64,000 nucleotides of DNA from Aphrophora alni (GCA_963513935.1 OY740768.1:46347142-46411141), one strand, 5' to 3'. Positions 36,351 to 49,100 are shown, counted from the stretch's first letter. Notes: generated from the sequence alone by a model not told the origin. Made by a program: numbers and translations.

Positions 36351-36504
36351 AATAAATAAATATTGAGTTTGACCTGTGAGATAACATTAGATTAAAAAAA
36401 AACTCGAACACAAGATCTCACAAAAATTACGTTTATTTAATCAAACGCGTTTCAACAACAAAGTCGCCATCCTTGAGATCTTGTGTTCGAGTTTTTTTTT
36501 TATC
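36351..36504 (-). mobile_element. Element E2: short inverted-arm hammerhead-like element
   Basis: A 154-bp insertion flanked by the exact 12-bp duplication TAGTTTTTCATA (36339-36350 and 36505-36516). On the minus strand it has a core ggcgactttgttgttgaaac then gcgtttgattaaa, an arm ending gagatcttgtgttcgagttt, and the shared tail (tctcacaggtcaaactcaat). The opposite arm is cut down to gagatcttgtgttcgag plus a T run, forming a 28-bp inverted end. The CTGA of the core is replaced by CTCA, so this copy cannot be a working hammerhead. Confidence 0.85.
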
Positions 36505-36519
36505 TAGTTTTTCATAGTT

Positions 36520-37620
36520 GGACATCGAAGATTACAAAACTAATCATAACGGTCCACCGTTATTAATGCTTACAACGCTGATCAGCTGTAAAATGACGAT
36601 TAGTTTTAATGAGTAGGGAAAGTTTGTGTCCCAGACCGATAACTAAAACTCTACGTGAGTGGAATATCTTTTAGAAATAACTAAAAAAAAAAAAATACAT
36701 ATTAATATCTTTTTCAGTTACGCCTATGTAATTTAATTTACTGTTGGATAGTACAAAGCCTAACAACCAATTCATTTTTATTTTCTCTAAATGTGTTTTT
36801 AATAATACGTCAATTGGAATAGTTGGTTTAAGGATTCGACACGTGGAGCAGCACCGTAGGAGAGAGGGGGGGAGGCCTCTTGCTGCATTAGCTATTTTTG
36901 GTAGCACTGCATTATCTTTTCTTTGTTATTTTAAAATGAATTTCTAAGATGAATCTTATTTACAGTGTCGCAGCTGTTTTGTTGTTTAAGCTTTCTAGTA
37001 TAACTATTATTTAATACAATGAAATGACAAAACGCATTCTCATGCCATTACAATTAAACATTGGTGAGATATGTTGTTTTAAATCGTTCTGTACTCCGGG
37101 ATTTTGAATTTTATTAAAATTATGGGAGTTTCAACACTTAAGAGTTGAATAAACACACTACAAATTTTAATGTACAACATCTGTTCCAATGCAATGAGCC
37201 AATTTTCTGCTGTTATGAATAGAAGCAAATATATCCTATAATAAATTTATTGGAGACCTGTACTTTATTTATTGTTATTTTAAATGTCTGAAATGTAAAA
37301 CGTTACTTCAAAATCTAATTTTATTGATTTTTTTTTGTTCTTTCAGATGACAAAAATGTTTTAAATGAGAGAGGCACGATTTTATTATTTATTTTTTATA
37401 GACTGGTGTTTTGAAATTTGTGAATCGAAATTGCTGATTTTTAGGACAGATATTTCACAGAGTTCGGAAAATACAGAATATTTTTCGATGGACAGAAAAA
37501 TACAAAAATGATTTATAGAATATACTCGTAGATCTGAGTAACTCAAAGAAAAACACCATCCACTTCATATAGACGTTCCGGAATTAAGTGCTTCGCAACA
37601 TTGTTAACACAGCATCCTCA
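36520..37620. other. No recognised gene
   Basis: Opposite-strand open frames at 36671-36947 overlap a GGGGGGG patch and have no known motif. The rest is AT-rich. Confidence 0.4.
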
Positions 37621-37624
37621 TCTA

Positions 37625-37870
37625 AAGTTGTTCTTTAAAAGCGAAAAAACCTCTCGGTCATCATCGCCTTATACAAAAATGGAAAAGAACATAAATTAAA
37701 GACCCCCCCCCCTCTAGCTCTGAATACTCTTATAGCATCTGGGTTGGAAAAGCAAGTGTTGGTCGAGAGAGACCTAATAGGAAAGATGACAGATCTGAGC
37801 AAGAATGAAAACAATGTGTAGACCAAGCAAATGTAATTACTATAGTAAGCCCCTGAGAGCTGCTTATTGT
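37625..37870 (-). repeat. Dispersed family A copy
   Basis: Reverse-oriented: tctcggtcatcatcgcctta, a poly-C run, gcatctgggttggaaaagca, gagagacctaataggaaaga and ctatagtaagcccctgag. Both the poly-C run and the order match other copies. Confidence 0.7.
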
Positions 37871-38127
37871 ATTGACCTGAGTCTCGACTTTACCATCAAG
37901 TATCATGAGGGGCGGCTGCAGATTGCTATGTTTGCAAATCCCGATTCGAATAGATTTTATATAGGCTAACAAAACAACAGAGGAACAGTCTGAGCAATGG
38001 AGGGGGGGTGACCAGCCCCCACCATACTTATAGAAAAACTATAAAAGGACACATGGGGGAAGTACAGCGCAAAGGGGGAAAGAATGGGGTTAGGAGATCA
38101 GTAATACACACAGACTTTTTTCTTCTT

Positions 38128-39372
38128 ATAGATGTAATAGGTGCCAATCGTGGTCGGAATTAAAGGCATGATTGTTGTAGATGTATAGGTGCCAATTGTG
38201 ATAGAAATTAAAGGCATGCTTGTTGTAGATGTATAGGTGCCAATCGTGATCGGAATTAAAGGCATGCTTGTTGTAGATGTATAGGTGCCAATCGTGATCG
38301 AAATTAAAGGCATGCTTGTTGTAGATGTATAGGTACCAATTGTGATCGAAATTAAAGGCATGCTTGTAGATGTATAGGTGCCAATCGTGTTCGGAATTAA
38401 AGGCATGCTTGTTGTAGATGTATAGGTGCCAATCGTGATCATAATTAAAGGCATGATTGTTGTAGATGTATAGGTACCAATTGTGATAGAAATTAAAGGC
38501 ATGCTTGTTGTAGATGTATAGGTACCAATTGTGATCGAAATTAAAGGCATGCTTGTTGTAGATGTATAGGTACCAATTGTGATCGAAATTAAAGGCATGC
38601 TTGTAGATGTATAGGTGCCAATCGTGTTCGGAATTAAAGGCATGCTTGTTGTAGATGTATAGGTGCCAATCGTGATCATAATTAAAGGCATGATTGTTGT
38701 AGATGTATAGGTGCCAATTGTGATAGAAATTAAAGGCATGCTTGTTGTAGATGTATAGGTGCCAATCGTGATCGGAATTAAAGGCATGCTTGTTGTAGAT
38801 GTATAGGTGCCAATCGTGATCGAAATTAAAGGCATGCTTGTTGTAGATGTATAGGTACCAATCGTGATCGGAATTAAAGGCATGCTTGTTGTAGACGTAT
38901 AGGTGCCAATCGTGGTCGGAATTAAAGGCATGTTAGTTGTAGACGTATAGGTGCCAATCGTGCCAATCTGCCAATCGTGGTCGGAATTAAAGGCAGGGTT
39001 GTTGTAGACGTATAGGTGCCAATTGTGGTTGGAATTAAAGGCAGACTTGTTGTAGACGTATAGGTGCCAATTGTGGTCGGAAATAAAGGCATGATTGTTG
39101 TAGACGTATAGGTGCCAATAGTGGTCGGAATTAAATGCAGACTTGTTGTAGACGTATAGGTGCCAATCGTGATCGGAATTAAAGGCAGGCCTGTTGTAGA
39201 CGTAAAGGTGCCAATCGTGATCGAAATTAAAGGTAAGATTGTTGTAATGTATAGGTGTCAAACTTGGTCAAAATTAAAGGAATGCTTGTGTATTGGTGCC
39301 AATCGTGGTCGGAATTAATGGCACGTTTCTTGTAGATGTATGTACCAATTGTGGTTGGAATTAAAGGCATGA
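38128..39372. repeat. 48-bp minisatellite, about 26 units
   Basis: The unit reads aaaggcatgcttgttgtaga then tgtataggtgccaatcgtga then tcggaatt, 48 bp. Two units are 45 bp through loss of one ttg, and a larger block of five units (237 bp) is duplicated (about 38341 and 38578), showing unequal exchange. Left-hand units read gatgta and gcatgc; right-hand units read gacgta and gcagac, so the array has two subtypes. Because 48 is a multiple of 3, the minus strand stays open for 387 codons as a 16-residue periodic peptide. A 13-base irregularity near 38960-38976 switches the frame midway, yet both frames stay open. Low-complexity reading in two frames argues against a protein. Confidence 0.95.
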
Positions 39373-39639
39373 ATGACAAGTAATGAATCTGACTTCCTTT
39401 CCGAGCTATATAGTGTCATAATTTATGATCAATGACTACTAAAGTAAAGATTAAATTAATATACTATATTAAATACATAAAAAATATTTAATTGTAATCT
39501 TTCTTACCCCACCATTCAAATTTCTTACCGTAGAGTGGTCCTTATACGTATACTCTATTAAAGTAGGAGATATTCAATTTATTTTTATTGTTTCACATAT
39601 ACACAGTAACAGAAATTAAGTGGTTTAAAAGACCAAAAT

Positions 39640-40200
39640 TTTGTGAATGTATCTCTTTTGAATCTAAAAAAGTGTTTTTGATTAATTATCCGTCTGTGCA
39701 ATGATCTACAAACGCGTAAACAGATTATAATCAAATTTAATATGCGAGTATATTTTGGGGATATTCGATATCGTTTTTCGTTAATTCAAAATTTAGGGGT
39801 AGCTGCTTTAAGGAAAAAATCAACAAAATATTCATTTTTCCTAAAGTTAGTTCTAAAATTTTTATCAAATTTTGCTTAGGGATTGCATCCAAGCCGAACA
39901 AAACTAATGGTCACCATATCTTTAAAAAAATCTGGTTGTGAATTATTTCAAACGCGTGTTCAAATACGCAAGTAAAAGTAAGTGTTACGGTTGAGGAATA
40001 ATTAAGAAAAACCAAAATGAACTTTGACATTAAAAATTCGTCTTTAATCAAATACGAAGAAGTCTTTATGTCACAGTGGAAACAAGCTAAGACCCTATTT
40101 AAATATATAATTATGGCTCATTTTCATTTTATAACTAATGAACGACTCATAAAGTTTGTCTTTGTTTTAGCTGCATTGTTTATTTAGTTTTTAAATTTTA
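39640..40200 (+). repeat. Dispersed family B copy
   Basis: Contains cgcgtaaacagattataatc then aaatttaatatgcgagtata, and later tcaaattttgcttaggg and tggtcaccatatctttaaaa, the family order. Confidence 0.5.
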
Positions 40201-40204
40201 TGTG

Positions 40205-41980
40205 GTTATTAAACGAAATTTCTGAAGAAAAAATCTTATCAAAGTAGACACAGAAATATCATGCGTCTCGTCGACTCTTGTCTAAAATTTGGATCAAAGA
40301 GATTCAACCATTACTGAATAGCTTGCCGGTAAATGCTATATTCAATTTTTTAAATTAATTTTTGATCTCTTACAGAAATTAGGTAATTAAACATATTTAA
40401 TAGAAATTGGTAACATAATTATTGTTGAGTTCAATCTGTTTACAATATTTCCAATACAATTGGAACAACATGTTTCTACAAATAAAAACTTGTCACTTTG
40501 CATGTGTGACAGCGACATTGAGGCACCGCGGCTCTTGTTTGTTTAGCAATACTGTAAAATATTCGATACATCGTTAAGGCTGAAATAAAATATCATATCG
40601 AAAATCCAATATTAAATAAACGGTGCAAACACATTGGAGAAATTTTCTTACTCGCGCATCGGTTAGAACTAGCGATGTTGGTACTCGGGTAAAATGGATA
40701 ATCGAATTAATTTTTCAATATTCGTATTATTATTTCGAATTCGAGTATCTGCGCAGAATGATTTTGCGCATCGGATTCGAACTCGGCTTTACCAATCAGC
40801 GAATTACTAAAGATTATTATATCCTCTCCTTGTTCCTAGTTATGAATATTTTATTCCGAATCTGAGGATTTTAATAATCGGAACTTTCCTACTAGTTTCC
40901 CTAGAGATGCCAAGCCTGTACTCACTCCCTAAGTGTATTCACACATTGTTAGTGTTTATAAAACAGTTTTTGCACACAGTTTATTATATTAGGCAGTTAT
41001 TTATTTTAAGCTAAATAAAATTAAAAACGGAAGCTTCCTGTAATTGAACAATCATTTAACGTGTCTGTAATTATAGTTACATTATGCTAGTGTCCTTTTG
41101 TTAACTATTGTTTGCTAACGTGACGATCAAATAGCGACCAGTTTGTACATTATCTGAATCATAATTTGTTAAGCCTTTAATTGAATCAGCTGTTACATTT
41201 TGTTATTGTTTTGTAGCTGTTTCTCTTCCTTTTAACTGATCACGTATTTAGTTGTGATTTATACATTATTTTAATCAATAAAGGCTGGATTTTATTGCAA
41301 CACACTAAAATATCTCTCTGGTGATATAACTGCCATTGGTATTACTTTCGTCATCTACGAGAAATATAAACAAAATATGTGACACAAAAGAAATAATATA
41401 CTGTATGATGTTATGTTTATACGTTTTTCATAATGAAACAATTATTGTTCACAGGTAAGCTGTGGGAGAATATAGACATAGGATAAACTGAAATATGACA
41501 GGTAAATCTATTACTTTATAACACTTTCCCGTCCAATTATTAACCTCAAAATATCGAGTTAGTGAATTAAAAAAATTGACCACCATACATGCATCTGGTT
41601 TACACATTTAAAAATATTTTTATGTAAACAAAAGTAAATTTTTAACGATTATATTGTAAACAAATAACCTGTATATCTATATTTATGAATTTGTTTTCAT
41701 TTATGTTAAATATAGTTATAGTTATTGAAAAACTGTATTTGACATATTGTCTTTTTGTTTCGGAAATGAATTGTAACAATACAAATTTACATTTTATCTA
41801 AATTCGATTTATTATATTTGTTTTAAAATCTAGGATAGGCCTACATTCAAATCATAATTTTGAATTGAGTCTATTGGTGACTTGTGTCTATAAAATCCGT
41901 GTTAAGATTAAAAACAAGACAACCTTACACTGTAGGTTATCCCAAATTTGGCTCCACTGTGTTGATTCTAATCAATTTTT
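40205..41980. other. No recognised gene
   Basis: AT-rich DNA; the 80-codon open frame at 40623-40865 (+) has no known motif. One TAGGCCTA palindrome near 41.84 kb. Confidence 0.4.
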
Positions 41981-41984
41981 ATTT

Positions 41985-42030
41985 TCTTAAAGGCGGAAAA
42001 CGCTCTCGATCATCATAGCCTTATTAGTCC
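41985..42030 (-). repeat. Dispersed family A, end fragment
   Basis: aaaggcggaaaacgctctcg then atcatcatagcctta is the right end of family A in reverse. Confidence 0.55.
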
Positions 42031-42284
42031 TATGTCTGTACTCATAAAGTGATATTAGTTACAAGATATACAACCATATTTGTGAATTAATTATATTATA
42101 AGAATGAAACAATAGGTTTATGGAAGCTGCAATATGTTATAAATATTCCACATTCAAATTTATAAATATCTAAAAATAATTTTTTCGCTATTAGTAAAAT
42201 GCAGCACATTGTATACGCTTTAAATATTTCACTAATCATATACATTGGAACGATGCACTTCTTGTCGGACAGTAAACGTGGCTG

Positions 42285-42435
42285 ATGACGAATGGAGCCG
42301 AGTATAGACGATTCAGTGCGTCACCGACCCGAGCGCGCTTTACGTCGAGTGGAGCCGAGTAAACCCGATTCAGCGTAACCGAGTTGAGCGTGACGGTTCA
42401 CTTACGTTCACTCCTCAGAAAAAACGCGCCAAAGG
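42285..42435. other. CpG-dense patch with 57-bp direct duplication
   Basis: tggagccgagta occurs at 42293 and 42350, each followed by a gattcag block, giving a diverged tandem duplication of about 57 bp. From 42265 to 42432 I count about 20 CpG dinucleotides, very unlike the surrounding AT-rich DNA. It could be a small unmethylated regulatory island or a transposon terminus. No ORF of note. Confidence 0.6.
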
Positions 42436-42459
42436 AAGTTTTCACTTCAAAAAATAGTA

Positions 42460-42625
42460 AAAAATTAATAATACCGAGACCTCTAATACTATAATAACGT
42501 CAGGTTTGGAAGAGAAGGGTCAAGGGTGGCCTGATAGGAAAAATAAAATAGAGGAATCTAACCCAAGACTTGTAGAAAGGTGTAGATCCAACTTGATACC
42601 TCGGGTTTGCCGTATTCACCCCTGA
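42460..42625 (-). repeat. Dispersed family A copy
   Basis: Reverse-oriented: cctctaatactataataacg then tcaggtttggaagagaaggg, gcctgataggaaaaa, taacccaagacttgtag, gtgtagatccaacttgatac then ctcgggtttgcc. Confidence 0.7.
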
Positions 42626-42639
42626 GGACATAATCAAAT

Positions 42640-43610
42640 TAAAATTATTGTATTAAGAAATAAATTGCTGATGCTGAAATTCATTTTACACTTATAGGAG
42701 AAATTGGACGCCATTTGTAATGTACACACGTGTATGTTTGTATCAATTAGTATAAACTTTAACGGAGGCGATTTCTGTCTGATTTTATACTTATTTGTTG
42801 CAAATCATTGCTGGGGCGGGGAGGGTGAGCCGTGCCTTGGGCTTATCTCTGTACAGTTCGAAGTAGTGAACCGTTAAGTTTATGCAAGTAAGAACACGTT
42901 ACGATTATCCGTGTATTACCATAGAAGAAGGAATTATAGTAGCCAACAGGGCTTGTGATACAGTAGCCAAGCCTTTTTGTCCCGATGCTACTAGCGCTTT
43001 CTGTTGTCCAGTAGCCAAACTAAGGATATTTTGTATCACGCTGTTTAACATGGTCTGTGACTTTCTTATTCCTTCTTCTATGGTCCCTGTCCTCGTTTGT
43101 CATGAAGTAAAGATAACTAAACAAGACAAAAACTAAATAAAATATCAATCTTTGCACGGGCTTTCTTGTTAACTATTAATTGACCACTTAATATCAAAAT
43201 GGCGGCTTTTTAAAATGTTTTTCTGTAATAACTTATGTTTAACAGAAAACTGTCATGTGAATTATCGAATCCAACCATGTTATCAATTTATTAATACGAT
43301 TGTAATTAGTTACCACTAAAAAACGTTATTTTTTCCACCTGTCCTTAAAAATTAAATAATATTAATAATACATATCTGCCAAAACGACTGTAAAAGTCAA
43401 ATTTCAACGTAAGCTCATTTTTATTATACCTTGAATAAGTTTGTTACTCGAGAATATAATTTGCTAAATTAAAAAATGGTGGTATTTATTGAGTTTTTGG
43501 AACTTATTTATTTACCAATATAAAGATCTCATTTCTCATACTAGTCTATTTCTATATAGTGATAAAAATTGCGAGTACAGTAAACGAGCCTTAGTCCAAG
43601 GTTATATACA
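42640..43610. other. No recognised gene
   Basis: The 84-codon open frame at 42882-43136 (+) has slightly higher G+C and an imperfect internal repeat (agtagccaa three times), but no motif or splice context I recognise. Confidence 0.4.
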
Positions 43611-43621
43611 AATACAATGTC

Positions 43622-43770
43622 TTGGTGAGTAGTCTTGGGTTAGATCCCTCTCTTTCATATCAGGTCTATCTTGACCAACTCTTGTTCTCTTCCGAAGTGT
43701 TCGAGGGGCAGGGGTATTTTTTCAAAGCGATGATGACCGCCATGTATTTCATCTTGAAACATCAACAAAC
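43622..43770 (+). repeat. Dispersed family A copy
   Basis: gtagtcttgggttagatccc then tctctttcatat, ttgaccaactcttgttctct, gttcgaggggcagggg and agcgatgatgaccgcca. Confidence 0.7.
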
Positions 43771-44097
43771 AAAGTGAGTCTCCTATCTTATAAATATAAA
43801 TTTCATAGCAGGTTGTTAATCGACAGAAGCTAGTTTCTTTAGTTAAAGGGAAGTTCATAATATACGAAAAATTCTTATAATGGAAATTTCCGTAGAGTTT
43901 GTTTAACATTTATATTTCAAGAAATTTAGAGTTGAATAGAGGAATTTTCGTGGTTCAAAACAGGGTTTTAGGAGCTAACTAAAATTATTAACAGTTGTTA
44001 AATGTTTTTGAAAGCTTAATTTACTTTAATAATTCTATTTTTTCATTATGCTCTACTTAAAAATAGACCGAGATATGTTTATTTAAAGATGTATTTT

Positions 44098-44268
44098 TAG
44101 CCAAATGAAAGGAAACGAACAACAAGACGACGTTTCAGTAGTTTGAGTCGTCATCCTCAGTAGTTGAAAGAAGATTAGTGTACAAGTACCAACTGAAGAT
44201 AACGACTTTGTCATTGGACCGTCATCAAGTGTTTGTTCTGGAAGGTTATGCCTTTTCTTTCATTTGAT
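44098..44268. mobile_element. Inverted-arm hammerhead-like pair, diverged
   Basis: The left half (minus strand) reads ctgaggatgacgactcaaac then tactgaaacgtcgtcttg; the right half (plus) reads ctgaagataacgactttgtc then attggaccgtcatcaagtg. Flanks caaatgaaaggaaacg and tttctttcatttgatg are inverted. The right half has lost GAAAC (GGACC). No target duplication was found. It is related to the elements at 22.4 and 23.8 kb. Confidence 0.6.
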
Positions 44269-45222
44269 GATTGAAGTTACCACTGTGCTGCTCAATTCAA
44301 GTGTATGCAGATGGAGAGTTAATAAATAATTTAACCAGTTAATGTTTAAATGAATCAATCATGATGAGTCAAACGTTTGCGATGTGCATTAGTTATTATT
44401 AGTCTAATAGAGAAGGGAAACAACTCAAAATAAAGATAATTCAATAATCTAAAAATCACATGTATTTTGTTTTTCAAGTTACCCTATGGTTAATGATAAC
44501 TATCCATTTTTAAATAACCATATCTTGGTAAATTTGCTCGTAGAAAAAAAATCGAAAACAAATTATAAATAATTTCATAACCTTTAAAGAAACATATTTC
44601 GAATATTTATGTTATATTTACATTTCAAGCCTATTTAATATCAGTAGCTTTTAAGATTCCTGCGAAAGTACCTCCTATATTTCGACCCTTATAAAAAAAA
44701 CTTTTGTCTACAGTTGTTAACAAAGTGGCATTTTGTTCATTTAAATTAGTTTGCAAAACAGCTGATTTCTCAACAGTTTCACTTTGCCCACTACTTTGCT
44801 CACTCCGAATGGCAACCGAACAAAACGAAATTTAGGTTAAGTTTATTTGAATTGATTTATAATATACAGGAAATGTCCCGTATGTAGGTTAGATTAATTC
44901 TTACATGTAAAATAACACAAATAAACAACAAAACAACGTTTTAAAGTTGAAAAAGGGAGTAATTATTCATAAAGATGATTGACAGTGTATGTACACGGAG
45001 AGTATTTTTCGTTTGCCGAGTTTTGAAGTTGGCAATCCCGTTTCCTCAACAATAAATACACCTAAGTTATTTTGTAATATTCATAAATAACCTCAGTTTT
45101 GACGTGAGTTTGAACACTACTGTATTAAATTAATGTTTTATTAAATTGTGTAACTGCTGAAGTATGTTTTTTATTTGTCATAAAATAACAACTAACTGTA
45201 GACAAAGTATAATAAGCAATTC

Positions 45223-45323
45223 GTGAGCAAAGTGTCTTTTTTAAACTCGATAAAATTGACGCACTCGGCAAGCCTCGTTCGTCAACATTTTTCTCTCGTT
45301 TAAAAAAGTGCCACTTTGCTCAC
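45223..45323. repeat. Long imperfect hairpin (foldback)
   Basis: gtgagcaaagtgtctttttt then aaac at the left pairs with gtttaaaaaagtgccacttt then gctcac at the right, and an inner pair (ttgacg / cgtcaa) continues the stem. Fragments of the arm (actttgctcact) also occur at 44.80 kb, suggesting a mobile origin. Confidence 0.65.
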
Positions 45324-46229
45324 TAGTTGCACAAATAACTATTCCTCGATTCAATTCTGAACTCAATGGTTTCTAAAAAAAAGCCTTAAACAACTTCTGT
45401 ACAAATGTTTTTTTACCAAGAACTTTTTGCTTTTATTTTGTGTCTATTTTTTCTGTAATATCACGATATCTTTATAGCTGAATTGAACGCAACATTTCTT
45501 TTAATTATTCAATGTAAATAGCCATCGTAGTTACCAGCTGCAGCACATAGTTTTATCATAAAGTCAATAAACACGCAGCTGTCTTCCACCTTTATTTATC
45601 GTAACTTTGTATCGATATTAACATTTTTAAATAGGAATATTTTTGTAGGCTATATACAGTATAATTCTTGCAAATATTTATTCTTCCCGTTTATTTATTT
45701 TCTAGGTTATTAAAATAAAAATTAATAATAAAATACATATTTTTAGATGGAAACTAGATTAAGTGGGGTTCTTTCAACGAATAACAGTAGAAAAACAAAA
45801 CAAGAATTAGGCTACACATATTGGTAAAATTGAACTACGATTTTTTATACACCCCAATTTCGCAAGCCCGACATTTTTTATACTTTGAAGGTTAGTGACC
45901 GATATTTCAAACAAAATTATCACTTTCAAACTTCTAACCATAACAAATTTATAACTTTCAAATTTCTGTTCAATTTGACCAATGGTGTAGCCCAATTCTT
46001 ATTTTTCTGTTTTTATTCGTTCAAAAGTCTTTTAATATTTTCAGGAGTTTTTGGACACCCTGTGATTATAAAATCACCTCTTCTATTTGTCTTAATTCTG
46101 TAATTAGAATTGAAAAATCCAAATCTAAGTTACCTTTTGGTAATTTGCTAATCTTCATTTAAGAGTAAACTCAATTTTTTGGTTTAATAACTTTTTGTTT
46201 CTCCATCTCAGAGGAGCTGTGGGGGGTTA

Positions 46230-46392
46230 ACTCTGAGAAGCCAGCTGGATCTCACGTTTTTCATCTTTCCTATCAGAGTTCTCTTGACCAACACTTGTTC
46301 TTTTCTGAATCTGACGCTAGTATTCGAAAGCTAGGAGTCTTTATTTTATCTTCTTTTTTATAAGGCGATGATGACCGCGATGATTTTCGGCT
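46230..46392 (+). repeat. Dispersed family A copy
   Basis: gccagctggatctcacg, tcatctttcctatcagagtt then ctcttgaccaacacttgttc, cgaaagctaggagtcttta and ataaggcgatgatgaccgcg. Missing about 20 bp in the left part. Confidence 0.75.
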
Positions 46393-47049
46393 TTAAACAA
46401 CAAGAATATTATTTTACCAAAAGTAGATATTATACAACCGTTCAAACTGAAATTCCAATTAGTTACAAAAATTGTGTGGGTCTTATGATCACACTCTATA
46501 TATAAACAATTGAAGTTTTGGTTTTTGACAAGAAGTTAAACCAAATTCGATTTAGAGATTGCGTTTTGCAACATTTTGGACGAGTTTTTTTTAACCAAAA
46601 ACTTCGATCAATCCTTTTTAAAATGGCAGCAATTGTAAATAGATTCTTGATGTTATTATGACACAATGTGTAGATTTCAATTCAGCGTGTAACAATTTAC
46701 GATATACAAAGTTATTGTATAAATTATAATTTGGCTCTTGGCCTGATAACGTCAAAACCTCAATTTAAAATCCAGGAACCAAATTTGTGACGAATGTAGG
46801 GTAGTGGAAAATGTAGGCTACCTTGACACAACATAGAGGTTGTATTTGGGTGAGATTTAGGATTACATATTTAGTTCACATCTAAAGTTTATCCGTGAAG
46901 AAAATATGAAATACAATTGTCACAGAGTAGCTTCGTTGCATCTTAAATGTCGTACTTGAAATCCATACAAATTGTTTAATGTTATCTTATGACTACAAAG
47001 TATGCCAATTGTGCTACTCCGTAGATAGTAGTTATAAAATAATAATAAT

Positions 47050-47940
47050 ACATATATTTCAAACTTTGAATTATATTCTTTGTATTGTCCCACATATAGG
47101 AAAATATAGCGATAACAAAGAAAAAAGTGACCTTGAGTAATTAAGGGACAAAATTATCAAGTTTTAATTTCTTAAATATATATTGTGTGGACTATAAATA
47201 AAACTACAAGTTATTCTGATTATGAATTTGTATGTTATTTCATGGAGAATTAATATGTTAACGCAAGAGAAAATTAAAAATATTAGATCATTGTCCCCCC
47301 CCCCCCCAACCTCTAACTTGAACACGGCGTGACCTTCAAATCTGAAAAAAAAAAGGATTTTAAATTAAATTGCATTACGAAATCATATATTATAGTTTTT
47401 TTGTATGATGAACACAACATATTTAACCACACAGTGAGAAATGCGTAGTGTATAAGTTTTAAAAACAGTTTTGTGAGATGTAAGGCAAACAATTCAATTG
47501 GCATTAAAAGACGAATTAATTTCTCTTTATTAGATTCCGTAGGAAAAACCAAGGACTCTGTGCGTGTCTGTAAGTCACAACCAATTTACACAGACAAGAC
47601 TGTAAAATCTATACATTTCAAACTTTGCATTTATATTATCTCAAATACAGGAAAAATATAGCGGTAACAAAAAAATAAATACCTTTGGGAGTGAAGAGGC
47701 AAAAACTGTTGTTGAAAAAAATTATTTATGAAATATTATGTTTGGGATATCAAATAAAAAACTAAGTTATTCTGATTACGAACATGTATGTTTATTTGAC
47801 GAAGAAATTAATATGTTGGTGATAGGAGGTTTAAAAGACTTCTAATTTATAAAAAATACTGTCCCTATATTATGCCTACTGATCCTAAATCGAGTGGTTT
47901 TAGCACAACTGGACTCTTTTATTATTCAATGTAGTTCATT
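47050..47940 (+). repeat. Family C duplicated block, copies 2 and 3 in tandem
   Basis: Two partial copies begin near 47058 and 47612 (about 554 bp apart), each with aaactttg, aggaaaatatagcg/ggaaaaatatagcg, and caaataaaa...agttattctgatta. The first also has gaacacggcgtgaccttcaa, matching copy 1 at 24.2 kb. Both keep the uninterrupted target into which E1 inserted at 23.8 kb. Confidence 0.75.
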
Positions 47941-48504
47941 CCAAAATGGCTGAACTATAAGTCTGTAGACACGTAATCACATCCATTCAATGATGTTTGT
48001 CATTAAAATGGACATTAATTAAATTTAGTTTTTTGCCATATTTTGGTCAAATCTTTGGAATTTTTTTCTTCTATAAGTCAATAACTTTGGTATACCTGCC
48101 ATAAGCTAAAACAAAAAATTCCGATTATTCAAAATAAACAAAGTTTTGCCAAATACTAGGTACACAAACAAAACCTATATGGTCGCTATATCTAAAAGAA
48201 ATGCTATTCATGAGTTATTAACAAAATGCTCTGCCATTGTAATGTTATTTGATTTTCAGATCTGTGAACCAAACCGGGAAATCGTACTGTTGATAAATTC
48301 AGATTTTCAGTTCAATGGCGGATGCTGAAATACGCTTTCGTTTATGATACAAAAGCGATTTCCGTACACAAACTCAGTTATATGCATTTCCATCTTCAAA
48401 TAAACGGAAATAAAAAGGTCATAAGTTTGGCTGTTTAGTCTGAATATCGTAGAGGTATTTCAGAATAAAAATACCCTCAGGGGTCAGTTTGGTGCCTACG
48501 CGTT

Positions 48505-48665
48505 TGGCAATCCCGAGGGACCCAGCTGGATCTACATAGTTTTTTGACGTAGTCTTGGGTTATATCCCTCTCTTTCATCTTTCCTATCGGGGCTCTCTTT
48601 TCCGACCCTGACGTTATTCGAGGGTTGGGGGGGGGGTCTTATTTTAATTTGTCGCATTTAAACGA
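48505..48665 (+). repeat. Dispersed family A copy, best-preserved left end
   Basis: ggcaatcccgagggacccag then ctggatctaca, tagtcttgggttatatccct, ctttcctatcggggctctct, gaccctgacgttattcgagg, a poly-G run and gtcttattttaat. Confidence 0.8.
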
Positions 48666-48769
48666 CATACTCATTAAGAATATAATTAAAGTATGTATGT
48701 ATGCACGTTTTTGAAGGAGAACGATGTTAAGCAATGCAGAAGTAAATTAACATCACAATGTTTCCCCCC

Positions 48770-49100
48770 CCCCCCATACATGACGTATCTTCTCACACGT
48801 AGCTATATCTTTATACCCCTGCGGGCGGCCATTTTAGCTACATTTTTCTTCCTCGTGGGATTTGCCTGAAGGCACGTCACCCTCACTTCACACTCTGGAT
48901 ATTCTTTACAATTACCACAAAACTGTCAATTCACTTCCTATACACGCCTATTAACCAACGTTTTTGTAAATACACACCCACTTCAAGTTGTATGCTGGAT
49001 TCTTGTCTCCGAAGTAACTTGAAATCATTTTATTTTAAGACAAACTTTCCCCATTCATTTTTTAGCTGTTAAACCGTTGCTACTTTAAATTGAGAGCAAT
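48770..49100. other. Less AT-rich patch of unknown role
   Basis: Starts after a poly-C run and includes gcgggcggccattttagcta. On the minus strand this gives AAAATGGCCGCC, a YY1-like and good start-codon context, but the frame closes after nine codons. Possibly a degraded promoter or repeat; nothing firm. Confidence 0.25.

Noticed and set aside
38098..39261. 387-codon minus-strand ORF as a repetitive secreted or structural protein
   Set aside because: It coincides exactly with a 48-bp minisatellite whose unit is a multiple of three; two different registers are open and no conserved domain, signal peptide or splice context is present.
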